Source of the DNA: Bacteroidota bacterium
GTDB taxonomy: Bacteria > Bacteroidota > Bacteroidia > Chitinophagales > Chitinophagaceae
NCBI GenBank assembly: GCA_947462495.1
Contig: CANHOY010000102.1
Coordinates: 1 to 6,305, forward strand
Reading direction: 5' to 3'
Length of the DNA stretch: 6,305 nt
The translations under genes and the position numbers were made by a program. Numbering within the stretch: the stretch's first letter is position 1; the number at the start of each line of letters is the position of its first letter. The notes beneath the pieces are model-generated. The model was given only the letters and a program-made list of their open reading frames with translations, searched no databases and had not been told where the DNA came from. Shown piece by piece: positions 1 through 5,814 of this stretch.

Positions 1-51
1 CTCCTTTTTATATTAATTTTGTAAGTTCTTTTTTCGTATCCCATTAGACCA

Positions 52-495
52 TTAGGTGCCAAAAGAGGTTTGCTGATGGTTAAAACTTTCTTGAACCAGC
101 CCTGTTTTATTATTAGCGATAACCTCATATAAAGAAATTATTTTGTCTTTGTCCTTAATGACTATTTGCAATTTCTCTAAGTCGGATTCTAAGTTTTTCA
201 TTTTTTTATTCTCGGCTTCGTATCTACTAATATACTCGTCTACTTGCATGGCTTGACCCGTGTTCTGATAAACGTCATTGGGTGTAATCATTTGTCCTTG
301 CCCATTAAGCACCCATAAAATATTTAGTTCAGCATAATATTCATCAATTTTAATTAAGATATCAGAACCCACCGAGCCTAGATTTCTTAATTGTTTTGAA
401 AAATACCCATTCGATAACCCTATCCTTTTCTCAAAGGAATGCGGAGAAATAGATTTGAATTGTAAATAAAGATTGATTCTTTCAATTGGTTTCAT
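52..495 (-). CDS. XRE/CI-like helix-turn-helix regulator with C-terminal coiled coil
   Basis: Small cytoplasmic DNA-binding protein of 147 residues. Residues about 1-70 look like a phage-repressor-type HTH domain: the helix-turn-helix probably covers residues 17-38 (SPHSFEKRIGLSNGYFSKQL), and the segment LNILWVLNGQGQM at 57-69 resembles the conserved 'LNPxWLLTGxGEM' end of this domain in Bacteroidetes repressors. Residues about 86-127 are charged and heptad-like, suggesting a coiled coil for dimerisation in place of the LexA-like peptidase domain of classical CI proteins; no Ser/Lys protease motif is visible, so RecA-induced self-cleavage is unlikely. The ATG at 493-495 is the only start that fits, and a 24-bp imperfect palindrome ends one base before it, suggesting autoregulation. 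It lies 101 bp downstream of the ABC-F gene on the same strand but probably has its own control. Target genes are unknown; they may lie beyond the left edge. Confidence 0.85.
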   Translation of the reverse strand: MKPIERINLYLQFKSISPHSFEKRIGLSNGYFSKQLRNLGSVGSDILIKIDEYYAELNILWVLNGQGQMITPNDVYQNTGQAMQVDEYISRYEAENKKMKNLESDLEKLQIVIKDKDKIISLYEVIANNKTGLVQESFNHQQTSFGT

Positions 496-496
496 G

Positions 497-520
497 TGTA
501 TATGATTTAATTCACATACA
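497..520. promoter_or_regulatory. Imperfect palindrome, candidate operator of the HTH regulator
   Basis: On the plus strand the left arm TGTATATGA (497-505) faces the right arm TCACATACA (512-520) across a 6-base AT spacer. Eight of nine arm pairs match, and two inner spacer pairs also match, giving 10 of 12 complementary pairs overall. The site ends one base from the regulator's start codon (493-495), so a bound dimer would block transcription start or early elongation. No exact TAnnTTTG element is visible for this gene; the closest is a TAAATTG on the minus strand (525-519) that overlaps the palindrome. Operator function is inferred from position and symmetry. Confidence 0.5.
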
Positions 521-551
521 ATTTATTTCGACTTAAGATGAATTGGTTAAA

Positions 552-594
552 ACTTAGGCCTCATTTTTAAAATACTTGGGCCTCATTTTTAAAA
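552..594. repeat. Two-copy 22-bp-period direct repeat between ABC-F and regulator genes
   Basis: Two 21-base copies at 552-572 and 574-594 differ at one base (A556 versus G578) and share the core GCCTCATTTTTAAAA. They are separated by one base, so the period is 22 bp, about two helical turns. The repeat fills much of the 101-bp gap after the ABC-F stop codon. Read on the minus strand, each copy carries AAAAATGAGG, which looks like an A-rich start context but opens only frames of 10 and 5 codons. The GGCC cores could also pair weakly in RNA (5-bp stem, 18-base loop). It may be paired operator sites, a local duplication, or part of a transcript end; I cannot decide. Confidence 0.7.
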
Positions 595-596
595 AG

Positions 597-2513
597 TTAA
601 ACTGCTTTCTCGCTTAGCTCAAGCCATCTAATTTCTGCCGACTCTAATGCCTGATTGACGCTTGACAATTCTTCACTAATAGAAGTGATGAGGCTGTAAT
701 CTAAATTAGTTGCATTCAATTGCTCCAATAGGGCTAACTTTTTCTTTTCTAAATCGGGCATTGATTTAGTAAGTGTATCCAATTCTAATTTTTCCTTATA
801 AGTCATTTTCTCAGCACTCGCTTTCTCTATTGGTTTCTTTTCTGTTGTTATTTTAGCTGCCGCTTCTTTTACAGGCACTGCATGTGTAGTAATATCAGAA
901 CTTACAGCAGCATAGCTCTGTTTACTCTTTTCTAAAATTCTGAACTGAGTGTAGTTCCCAGGATAATCTCTAATAACGCCATCTCCCTCAAATATGAATA
1001 AGTGATCTACTAATTTATCCATAAAATAGCGGTCATGTGATACTAATAAAACACAACCTGCAAAGTCTATTAAAAATTGCTCTAATACCGCCAAAGTAGG
1101 TAAATCAAGATCATTGGTAGGTTCATCCAAAATTAAAAAATTTGGATTCTTAAACAAGATGGTAAGTAATTGTAATCTTTTTTTCTCCCCCCCGCTCAAT
1201 GCACTTAAATAAGTGTATTGCTTATCGGGTGTAAATAAAAACAATTCAAGAAACTGTGCTGCACTTAAAGATCCACCACTACTTAATGGAAAATTTTCAG
1301 CATAGGTTTTTAAATATTCAATCACCCGCATGTCTTTTTTATAGACTAGCCCTTCTTGAGAAAAGTGACCAAAAACGATAGTGTCCCCTACATTTATCTT
1401 ACCACTGTCTGGTTGTGTAATGCCTTGTAAAATTTGTAAAAAAGTACTTTTGCCCACTCCATTCTTACCCACAATTCCAATACGTTCTCCTTTGCTAAAC
1501 GTATAATCAAACCCTTTTAATACCACAGTATCTCCATAGGACTTGTATACTTTTTTTGCTTCGATAATTTTTCCACCTAGTCTAGTCATTTTCATGTCTA
1601 GCTGCAAATTAGTATCATCAATTTTTTGCTTGGCCTTGGCTTCCACCTCATAAAAATTATCTTGCCTGCTTTTACTTTTAGTGGTTCTGGCTTTGGGTTG
1701 CTTGCGCATCCATTCCAATTCTTTTCTAAACGTATTTTTTGCCTTATCAATACTCGCCAATTCAGATTCTATTCTTGCTGCTTTCTTTTCTAAATAATTT
1801 TCATAGTCTCCTTTGTAAGAATATAAATTCTCTCTTTCCAATTCCCATATTTCATCCGTCACCGATTCTAAAAAGTACCGATCATGCGATACCAATAATA
1901 AGGTTACCTTTTCTTGTTCCAAATAATTTTCCAACCACTCAATCATATTTAAATCTAAGTGATTGGTAGGCTCATCCATTAACAACAAAACATGCTTAGG
2001 CTCAAATCCAATTTGAATTAAGGTCTTAGCCAAGGAAACTCTTTTACGTTGCCCCCCACTCAATTTAGATACCGGTTGCTCTAGGTGATGAATATTTAGT
2101 TGTGTTAAAATAGTTTTCACCTTGGACTCAAAATCCCAGGCGCTTCTTTCTTCCATCTCCATTATGGCATCAGTAATCAAATTTTCATCTTCCGTTTCCA
2201 TCGCCATTTCGTAATTACTTATGGCCTTCATCATGGGATGATCCTGATTAAATAAGTTTTGAGTGATGCTCGCCGACTCTATAAACTGAGGGTCTTGTTC
2301 AAATAAAACCAAATGAACGTCTTTGTGGATTTTTGCGGTACCCGCATCTGGCACTTCTTTCCCTGCCAATATGCGTAAAAGAGTGGTTTTTCCTACTCCA
2401 TTTCTAGCAATTAACGCAATACGATCGCCTTCATTGATATTAAAACTAATGCCTTTAAACAAAGGATATATGCCATAACTTTTAGTCAAGCCTTCTACAG
2501 AAACGTAATTCAT
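597..2513 (-). CDS. uup: ABC-F family ATPase, Uup type
   Basis: Soluble tandem ATP-binding-cassette protein of 638 residues without membrane segments. ABC-F proteins bind the ribosome near the E site and influence translation; Uup-type members also have a C-terminal coiled coil reported to bind nucleic acid. Domain 1 (about 1-245): Walker A ARNGVGKTT at 36-44, signature LSGGQ at 151-155, Walker B LLLMDEPTNHLD at 176-187. Linker about 245-315 with ELEWMRKQPKARTTKSKSR at 265-283, the Uup-like form of the P-site interaction motif. Domain 2 (about 315-530): Walker A GKNGVGKST at 349-357, LSGGE at 439-443, Walker B FLILDEPTNDLD at 459-470. Charged coiled-coil tail about 560-635. Length matches E. 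coli Uup. A longer frame opens at 2546, but the extra 11 residues (MILPSTTYLCA) do not look conserved and would be encoded across the likely -7 element, so I take the ATG at 2513. Drug-resistance ABC-F activity cannot be excluded, but the CTD argues for Uup. Confidence 0.9.
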   Translation of the reverse strand: MNYVSVEGLTKSYGIYPLFKGISFNINEGDRIALIARNGVGKTTLLRILAGKEVPDAGTAKIHKDVHLVLFEQDPQFIESASITQNLFNQDHPMMKAISNYEMAMETEDENLITDAIMEMEERSAWDFESKVKTILTQLNIHHLEQPVSKLSGGQRKRVSLAKTLIQIGFEPKHVLLLMDEPTNHLDLNMIEWLENYLEQEKVTLLLVSHDRYFLESVTDEIWELERENLYSYKGDYENYLEKKAARIESELASIDKAKNTFRKELEWMRKQPKARTTKSKSRQDNFYEVEAKAKQKIDDTNLQLDMKMTRLGGKIIEAKKVYKSYGDTVVLKGFDYTFSKGERIGIVGKNGVGKSTFLQILQGITQPDSGKINVGDTIVFGHFSQEGLVYKKDMRVIEYLKTYAENFPLSSGGSLSAAQFLELFLFTPDKQYTYLSALSGGEKKRLQLLTILFKNPNFLILDEPTNDLDLPTLAVLEQFLIDFAGCVLLVSHDRYFMDKLVDHLFIFEGDGVIRDYPGNYTQFRILEKSKQSYAAVSSDITTHAVPVKEAAAKITTEKKPIEKASAEKMTYKEKLELDTLTKSMPDLEKKKLALLEQLNATNLDYSLITSISEELSSVNQALESAEIRWLELSEKAV

Positions 2514-2517
2514 GGCG

Positions 2518-2525
2518 CAAAGATA
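2518..2525 (-). promoter_or_regulatory. Bacteroidetes -7 promoter element for the ABC-F gene
   Basis: The minus strand reads TATCTTTG, an exact match to TAnnTTTG, the -7 element used by the Bacteroidetes primary sigma factor. An ATTG (2547-2544) lies 18 bases upstream as a plausible -33 element. Only four bases separate the -7 element from the ATG at 2513, so transcription would begin at or next to the start codon. Confidence 0.6.
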
Positions 2526-2599
2526 AGTTGTACTAGGGAGTATCAATTAGATTTATACTAAGAATGCACGAAAAATAGGGTAAAAACAAGCGAAGGATG

Positions 2600-2607
2600 T
2601 ATTTTTG
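2600..2607 (+). promoter_or_regulatory. Bacteroidetes -7 promoter element for ispH
   Basis: TATTTTTG matches TAnnTTTG exactly and lies 27 bases upstream of the ispH ATG, predicting a leader of about 24 bases. No convincing TTTG -33 element is seen at the expected distance. The leader is A-rich before the start codon (AAAAGTAAAAAG) with no Shine-Dalgarno site, as is usual in this phylum. Confidence 0.5.
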
Positions 2608-2634
2608 TACCTGTAATACCCTAAAAGTAAAAAG

Positions 2635-3858
2635 ATGAAGCATTTTGAGGTGCCTAACGGCTATCGGAGCAATTTAATAAGTGCTATTAAGCAAAAAAGG
2701 AAAGAAGAAGATAAGCTTAAAAAAGACTTTAGTCCTACCTTAATTGATTTAGGCCATTTGAAGTTTTATTTAGCTCGCCATTTTGGATTTTGTTATGGAG
2801 TAGAAAATGCAATTGATATTGCCTATAGAACCATTGAAGAAAATAAAGGAAAAAGAATTTATCTGTTGAGTGAAATGATACATAACCCCCAAGTGAATGA
2901 AGATTTATTAAAAAAGGGAGTGCAATTCTTACAAGACACTAATGGTAATGAAATAATTTCATTAAAAACATTAACCAAAGAAGATGTGGTCATTATTCCT
3001 GCTTTTGGAACCACTTTAGAATTAGAAGCAAAAATTAATAAAATTGGAATTGAAATTCAAAAATACAATACTACTTGTCCATTTGTAGAAAAAGTATGGA
3101 ACCGCGGAGATCAAATTGCTAAAAAAGGATTTACCATCATTATACATGGCAAGCCAAAGCATGAAGAAACAAGAGCTACTTTTTCACATGCTGCCGACAA
3201 AACCCCTACTCTTATTGTTAATGATATGGAGGAAGCCATTGTTCTAGGAAAATTTATTTTAGGTGAATTGCCATTGACCGATTTTAGTACCTATTTTAAA
3301 AATAGATACAATGAAAGTTTTGACCCAGCTATACATTTTGAAAAAATAGGCGTTATTAATCAAACAACTCAATTAGCCAGCGACACGCAAGCCATTTCGG
3401 ATTACTTAAAAAATATTATTTCCACCAAGTTTGGAAAAGAAAATAGCAGCGAGCATTTTGCTGATACCAGAGATACTTTATGTTATGCTACCAATGACAA
3501 TCAATCTGCAGTGGTGGGACTACTAGAACAAGCGGCCGATATTGCCATAGTTATGGGTGGTAAAAACAGCAGCAATAGTTCGCATTTAGTGGAACTTTGT
3601 GAAAGAAAGTTACCTACTTATTTTATTGATGATGCGAATAGAATAATAGATCGTCATCAAATTATACGCAGCAATTGGATCACCAAACAATCTGAATTAG
3701 TAAATGATTATTTACCTAATAAAACTCCAGTTTCTATTTTAATGACCAGTGGAGCCAGCTGCCCAGATATTGTCGTAGAGTCGGTGATAAGAAAAATAGT
3801 AAGTTTTTATGAATTAGATGAGAAGTTAGAAGAAGTAGGTGCTGCCTGGATTTCCTAA
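2635..3858 (+). CDS. ispH: 4-hydroxy-3-methylbut-2-enyl diphosphate reductase, long form
   Basis: IspH (LytB) catalyses the last MEP-pathway step, reducing HMBPP to isopentenyl and dimethylallyl diphosphate with a 4Fe-4S cluster in the cytosol. The three expected cluster cysteines are present: C53 in GFCYGVENAI, C148 in NTTCPFVEKVW and C283 in DTLCYAT. Substrate-binding and catalytic segments are also recognisable: EMIHNPQVN (80-87), HGKPKHEETRAT (171-182, holding the counterparts of E. coli His124 and Glu126), NQTTQLA (242-248), KNSSNSSHL (310-318) and TSGASCPD (371-378). At 407 residues it is much longer than the roughly 316-residue E. coli enzyme: it has about 40 extra N-terminal residues and an internal insertion. 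Motif wording (HNPxVNxxL, HGKxxHEET) resembles the cyanobacterial/plant form. Its electron donor cannot be read from the window. It is divergent from the ABC-F gene and convergent with cmk. Confidence 0.95.
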   Translation: MKHFEVPNGYRSNLISAIKQKRKEEDKLKKDFSPTLIDLGHLKFYLARHFGFCYGVENAIDIAYRTIEENKGKRIYLLSEMIHNPQVNEDLLKKGVQFLQDTNGNEIISLKTLTKEDVVIIPAFGTTLELEAKINKIGIEIQKYNTTCPFVEKVWNRGDQIAKKGFTIIIHGKPKHEETRATFSHAADKTPTLIVNDMEEAIVLGKFILGELPLTDFSTYFKNRYNESFDPAIHFEKIGVINQTTQLASDTQAISDYLKNIISTKFGKENSSEHFADTRDTLCYATNDNQSAVVGLLEQAADIAIVMGGKNSSNSSHLVELCERKLPTYFIDDANRIIDRHQIIRSNWITKQSELVNDYLPNKTPVSILMTSGASCPDIVVESVIRKIVSFYELDEKLEEVGAAWIS

Positions 3859-3862
3859 GGAA

Positions 3863-4555
3863 CTAACTATTTGTTTCACTAATTATAGTCAAGGCCCATT
3901 GTAAGGCCAGCTCAAATTGCTCTTCTCTGTTCATGGTTGAATTATCCAACACTTTCGCATCTGCCGCTTGTCTCAATGGACTTCTTTCTCTGGTGGTATC
4001 CAGTAAATCACGGTGTTGTAAGTTAGCCGCAATCTCTTCTTTACTAATTGCTGGATTAGTCAATTGCAATTCTAAAAAACGCCTTTCCACTCGAATGGCA
4101 GGGTCTGCAGTGACAAATATTTTAAGTGCTGCAGTAGGGAATACAACTGTTCCAATATCTCTACCATCCATTACAATTCCTTTTTTTTCTCCCATGGCCT
4201 GTTGTTGTGCTACTGCGAAATCTCTAACTGCCCCAATAGCCGCTACTTCACTTACTTTTTGACTCACTGCCATTTCTCTAATTTCAGCTTCTACATTTTC
4301 GTCGTTTAAAATCATATCACTTTTTAGTGAAGCTGCATTGTAACTAAAATTCAAACTAATTTTTTTCAATGCTGTAGCAATAGCTTCTTCGTCATCAAAG
4401 GGAATATTATTTCTTAAAAAATAAAGCGCTACGGCGCGATACATCGCTCCAGTGTCAATAAAAACATATTCCAATTTAGCAGCCAGCGCTTTCGCTAAAG
4501 TGCTTTTACCGCAAGAAGAGTATCCATCAATAGCAATGATAATTTTATTAGGCAT
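3863..4555 (-). CDS. cmk: Cytidylate kinase (CMP/dCMP kinase)
   Basis: Transfers phosphate from ATP to CMP or dCMP, feeding CTP and dCTP synthesis. The 230-residue length fits the bacterial Cmk family. Visible motifs are the P-loop GYSSCGKST at 11-19, DTGAMYRA at 34-41 for nucleotide monophosphate binding, a CMP-binding insert at about 65-110, DGRDIGTVVFP at 130-140 and the lid region RDLLDTTRERSPL at 182-194 with its run of arginines. The ATG at 4553-4555 lies one base after the stop codon of the mrp-like gene, so the two are co-transcribed and probably translationally coupled; no separate promoter is visible. The 3' end meets the ispH 3' end with a 4-bp gap. No odd residues were seen. Confidence 0.96.
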   Translation of the reverse strand: MPNKIIIAIDGYSSCGKSTLAKALAAKLEYVFIDTGAMYRAVALYFLRNNIPFDDEEAIATALKKISLNFSYNAASLKSDMILNDENVEAEIREMAVSQKVSEVAAIGAVRDFAVAQQQAMGEKKGIVMDGRDIGTVVFPTAALKIFVTADPAIRVERRFLELQLTNPAISKEEIAANLQHRDLLDTTRERSPLRQAADAKVLDNSTMNREEQFELALQWALTIISETNS

Positions 4556-4556
4556 G

Positions 4557-5648
4557 TTAAGCTACTGAAATGGTTTGTGTTTTTGGCATGTTGGCATTTC
4601 TAATGGCTATTTGTCTAACAGCATTGGAAACAACTGCCCTTAAAGCATTCTTGGCAATTTCTTCTTTACCCACCATGGCAGGCACCCCTTCATCACCACC
4701 TTCTCTAATTGATTGGACCAAAGGAATTTCTCCTAAAAATGGTAAATCATATTCAGAGGCTAAATTTCTGCCTCCTTCTTTCCCGAATAAATAATATTTA
4801 TTTGTAGGCAATTCTGCTGGTGTGAAGTAAGCCATATTTTCAATAAGGCCAATAACAGGAACTTGAATATTTGCTTGACCAAACATGGCAATTGCTTTTT
4901 TAGCATCTGCCAATGCCACTGTTTGAGGGGTTGTTACAATCACTACTCCAGTTACCGGAACGGTTTGCATAATAGTTAAATGAATATCGCCCGTGCCCGG
5001 TGGCATATCAATCACTAGATAATCTAACTCGCCCCAATCCACATCGGTAATGAATTGTCTTATAGCACTAGAAGCCATTGGGCCTCTCCAAACCACCGCA
5101 TCTTTTTCATCCACCAATAAACCAATGCTCATTAATTTAATTCCAAATTTTTCAAGAGGTAAAATTATTCCTTTACCTTCTTCGTCTTTCATCAAGGGCC
5201 TTTGTCCTCTTACACCAAACATGATGGGCACACTTGGCCCATAAATATCAGCGTCCATTAAACCCACTTTCGCACCCCCTTCGGCCAATGCCAAAGCCAA
5301 ATTAGCTGAAACGGTACTTTTACCAACACCCCCTTTTCCACTCACTACTGCTATAATATTTTTAACATTGGCTAATACCTTTTGTTCATCCTTCCTTAAA
5401 CTGGTGGTATTGGAAGTAAAATCAACTTTAATGATGGCCGCTTTATTTACTAGTAATTTAATCGCATTTTCACAGGCATTTTTCATTAAATCTTTCATTG
5501 GACAAGCTGGAGTGGTAAGCACGATAGTAAAACTAACTTCATTGCCTTCTACTTTTAAGTCTTTGATCATATTTAGGGTAACCAAGTCCTTTCCTAAGTC
5601 TGGTTCTTGCACATTACTCAATGCTTTTAATATTTCCGCCTCGGTCAT
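4557..5648 (-). CDS. Mrp/ApbC/NBP35-family Fe-S cluster carrier P-loop ATPase
   Basis: Predicted cytosolic scaffold/carrier that helps deliver Fe-S clusters to apoproteins. Residues about 3-80 form a MIP18/DUF59-type domain with the TTPACPMKD motif (C49). Residues about 95-345 form the Mrp ATPase: deviant Walker A GKGGVGKST at 104-112 with the signature lysine, DADIYGPS at 132-139, and Walker B/switch DYLVIDMPPGTGD at 209-221. Length 363 is typical. The segment after ENMAYF (270-275), which in many Mrp proteins carries the CxxC pair that bridges the cluster between two subunits, reads TPAELP here, and no CxxC occurs anywhere. I recall that other Bacteroidetes Mrp proteins share this TPAELP form, so it is probably lineage-specific, not damage. 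First gene of an operon with cmk; often called mrp or apbC, but I leave the symbol empty because usage varies. Confidence 0.92.
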   Translation of the reverse strand: MTEAEILKALSNVQEPDLGKDLVTLNMIKDLKVEGNEVSFTIVLTTPACPMKDLMKNACENAIKLLVNKAAIIKVDFTSNTTSLRKDEQKVLANVKNIIAVVSGKGGVGKSTVSANLALALAEGGAKVGLMDADIYGPSVPIMFGVRGQRPLMKDEEGKGIILPLEKFGIKLMSIGLLVDEKDAVVWRGPMASSAIRQFITDVDWGELDYLVIDMPPGTGDIHLTIMQTVPVTGVVIVTTPQTVALADAKKAIAMFGQANIQVPVIGLIENMAYFTPAELPTNKYYLFGKEGGRNLASEYDLPFLGEIPLVQSIREGGDEGVPAMVGKEEIAKNALRAVVSNAVRQIAIRNANMPKTQTISVA

Positions 5649-5682
5649 TTTGAAAGTTTTTGTTAAATAAAATAGATCCTTG

Positions 5683-5690
5683 CAAAGTTA
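5683..5690 (-). promoter_or_regulatory. Bacteroidetes -7 promoter element for the mrp-cmk operon
   Basis: The minus strand reads TAACTTTG, matching TAnnTTTG. It predicts transcription start near 5679 and a leader of about 31 bases before the ATG at 5648. The leader is AT-rich without a Shine-Dalgarno site. A clear TTTG -33 element is not seen at the expected spacing. Confidence 0.5.
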
Positions 5691-5799
5691 ACGCTCATTG
5701 CACTTATTTTGCTCTTTTACAAGGCAGAATATCCCATTTTGCCCTAAAATTTGCACATTTCTTTAAAAAATTGTGTTCGTATATTTAAACTAGGAGACT

Positions 5800-5807
5800 T
5801 AAATTTG
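5800..5807 (+). promoter_or_regulatory. Bacteroidetes -7 promoter element for the secreted-protein gene
   Basis: TAAATTTG matches TAnnTTTG exactly. A TTCG at 5776-5779 lies 20 bases upstream as a possible imperfect -33 element. Only seven bases separate the -7 element from the ATG at 5815, so the predicted leader is about four bases or none. Confidence 0.55.
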
Positions 5808-5814
5808 CATCTAC

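Noticed and set aside
52..495. Regulator as a sign of a prophage or integrated element
   Set aside because: The HTH fold is phage-repressor-like, but there is no integrase, attachment-site repeat, tRNA or other phage gene in the window, and such regulators are common as chromosomal genes.
556..583. Minus-strand hairpin from the two GGCC cores as a terminator of the ABC-F transcript
   Set aside because: Only a 5-bp stem with an 18-base loop and a weak T stretch after it; it arises from the direct repeat and is not a convincing intrinsic terminator.
1739..1969. Plus-strand open frame of 76 codons inside the ABC-F gene
   Set aside because: It lies antisense to the conserved first ATPase domain and linker, its translation shows no domain features, and it has no promoter-like element; it is a shadow of the real gene.
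3852..3862. TTCCTAAGGAA as a shared bidirectional terminator of ispH and cmk
   Set aside because: The stem would be 4 bp with a 3-base loop and no T run on either side, too weak for an intrinsic terminator.
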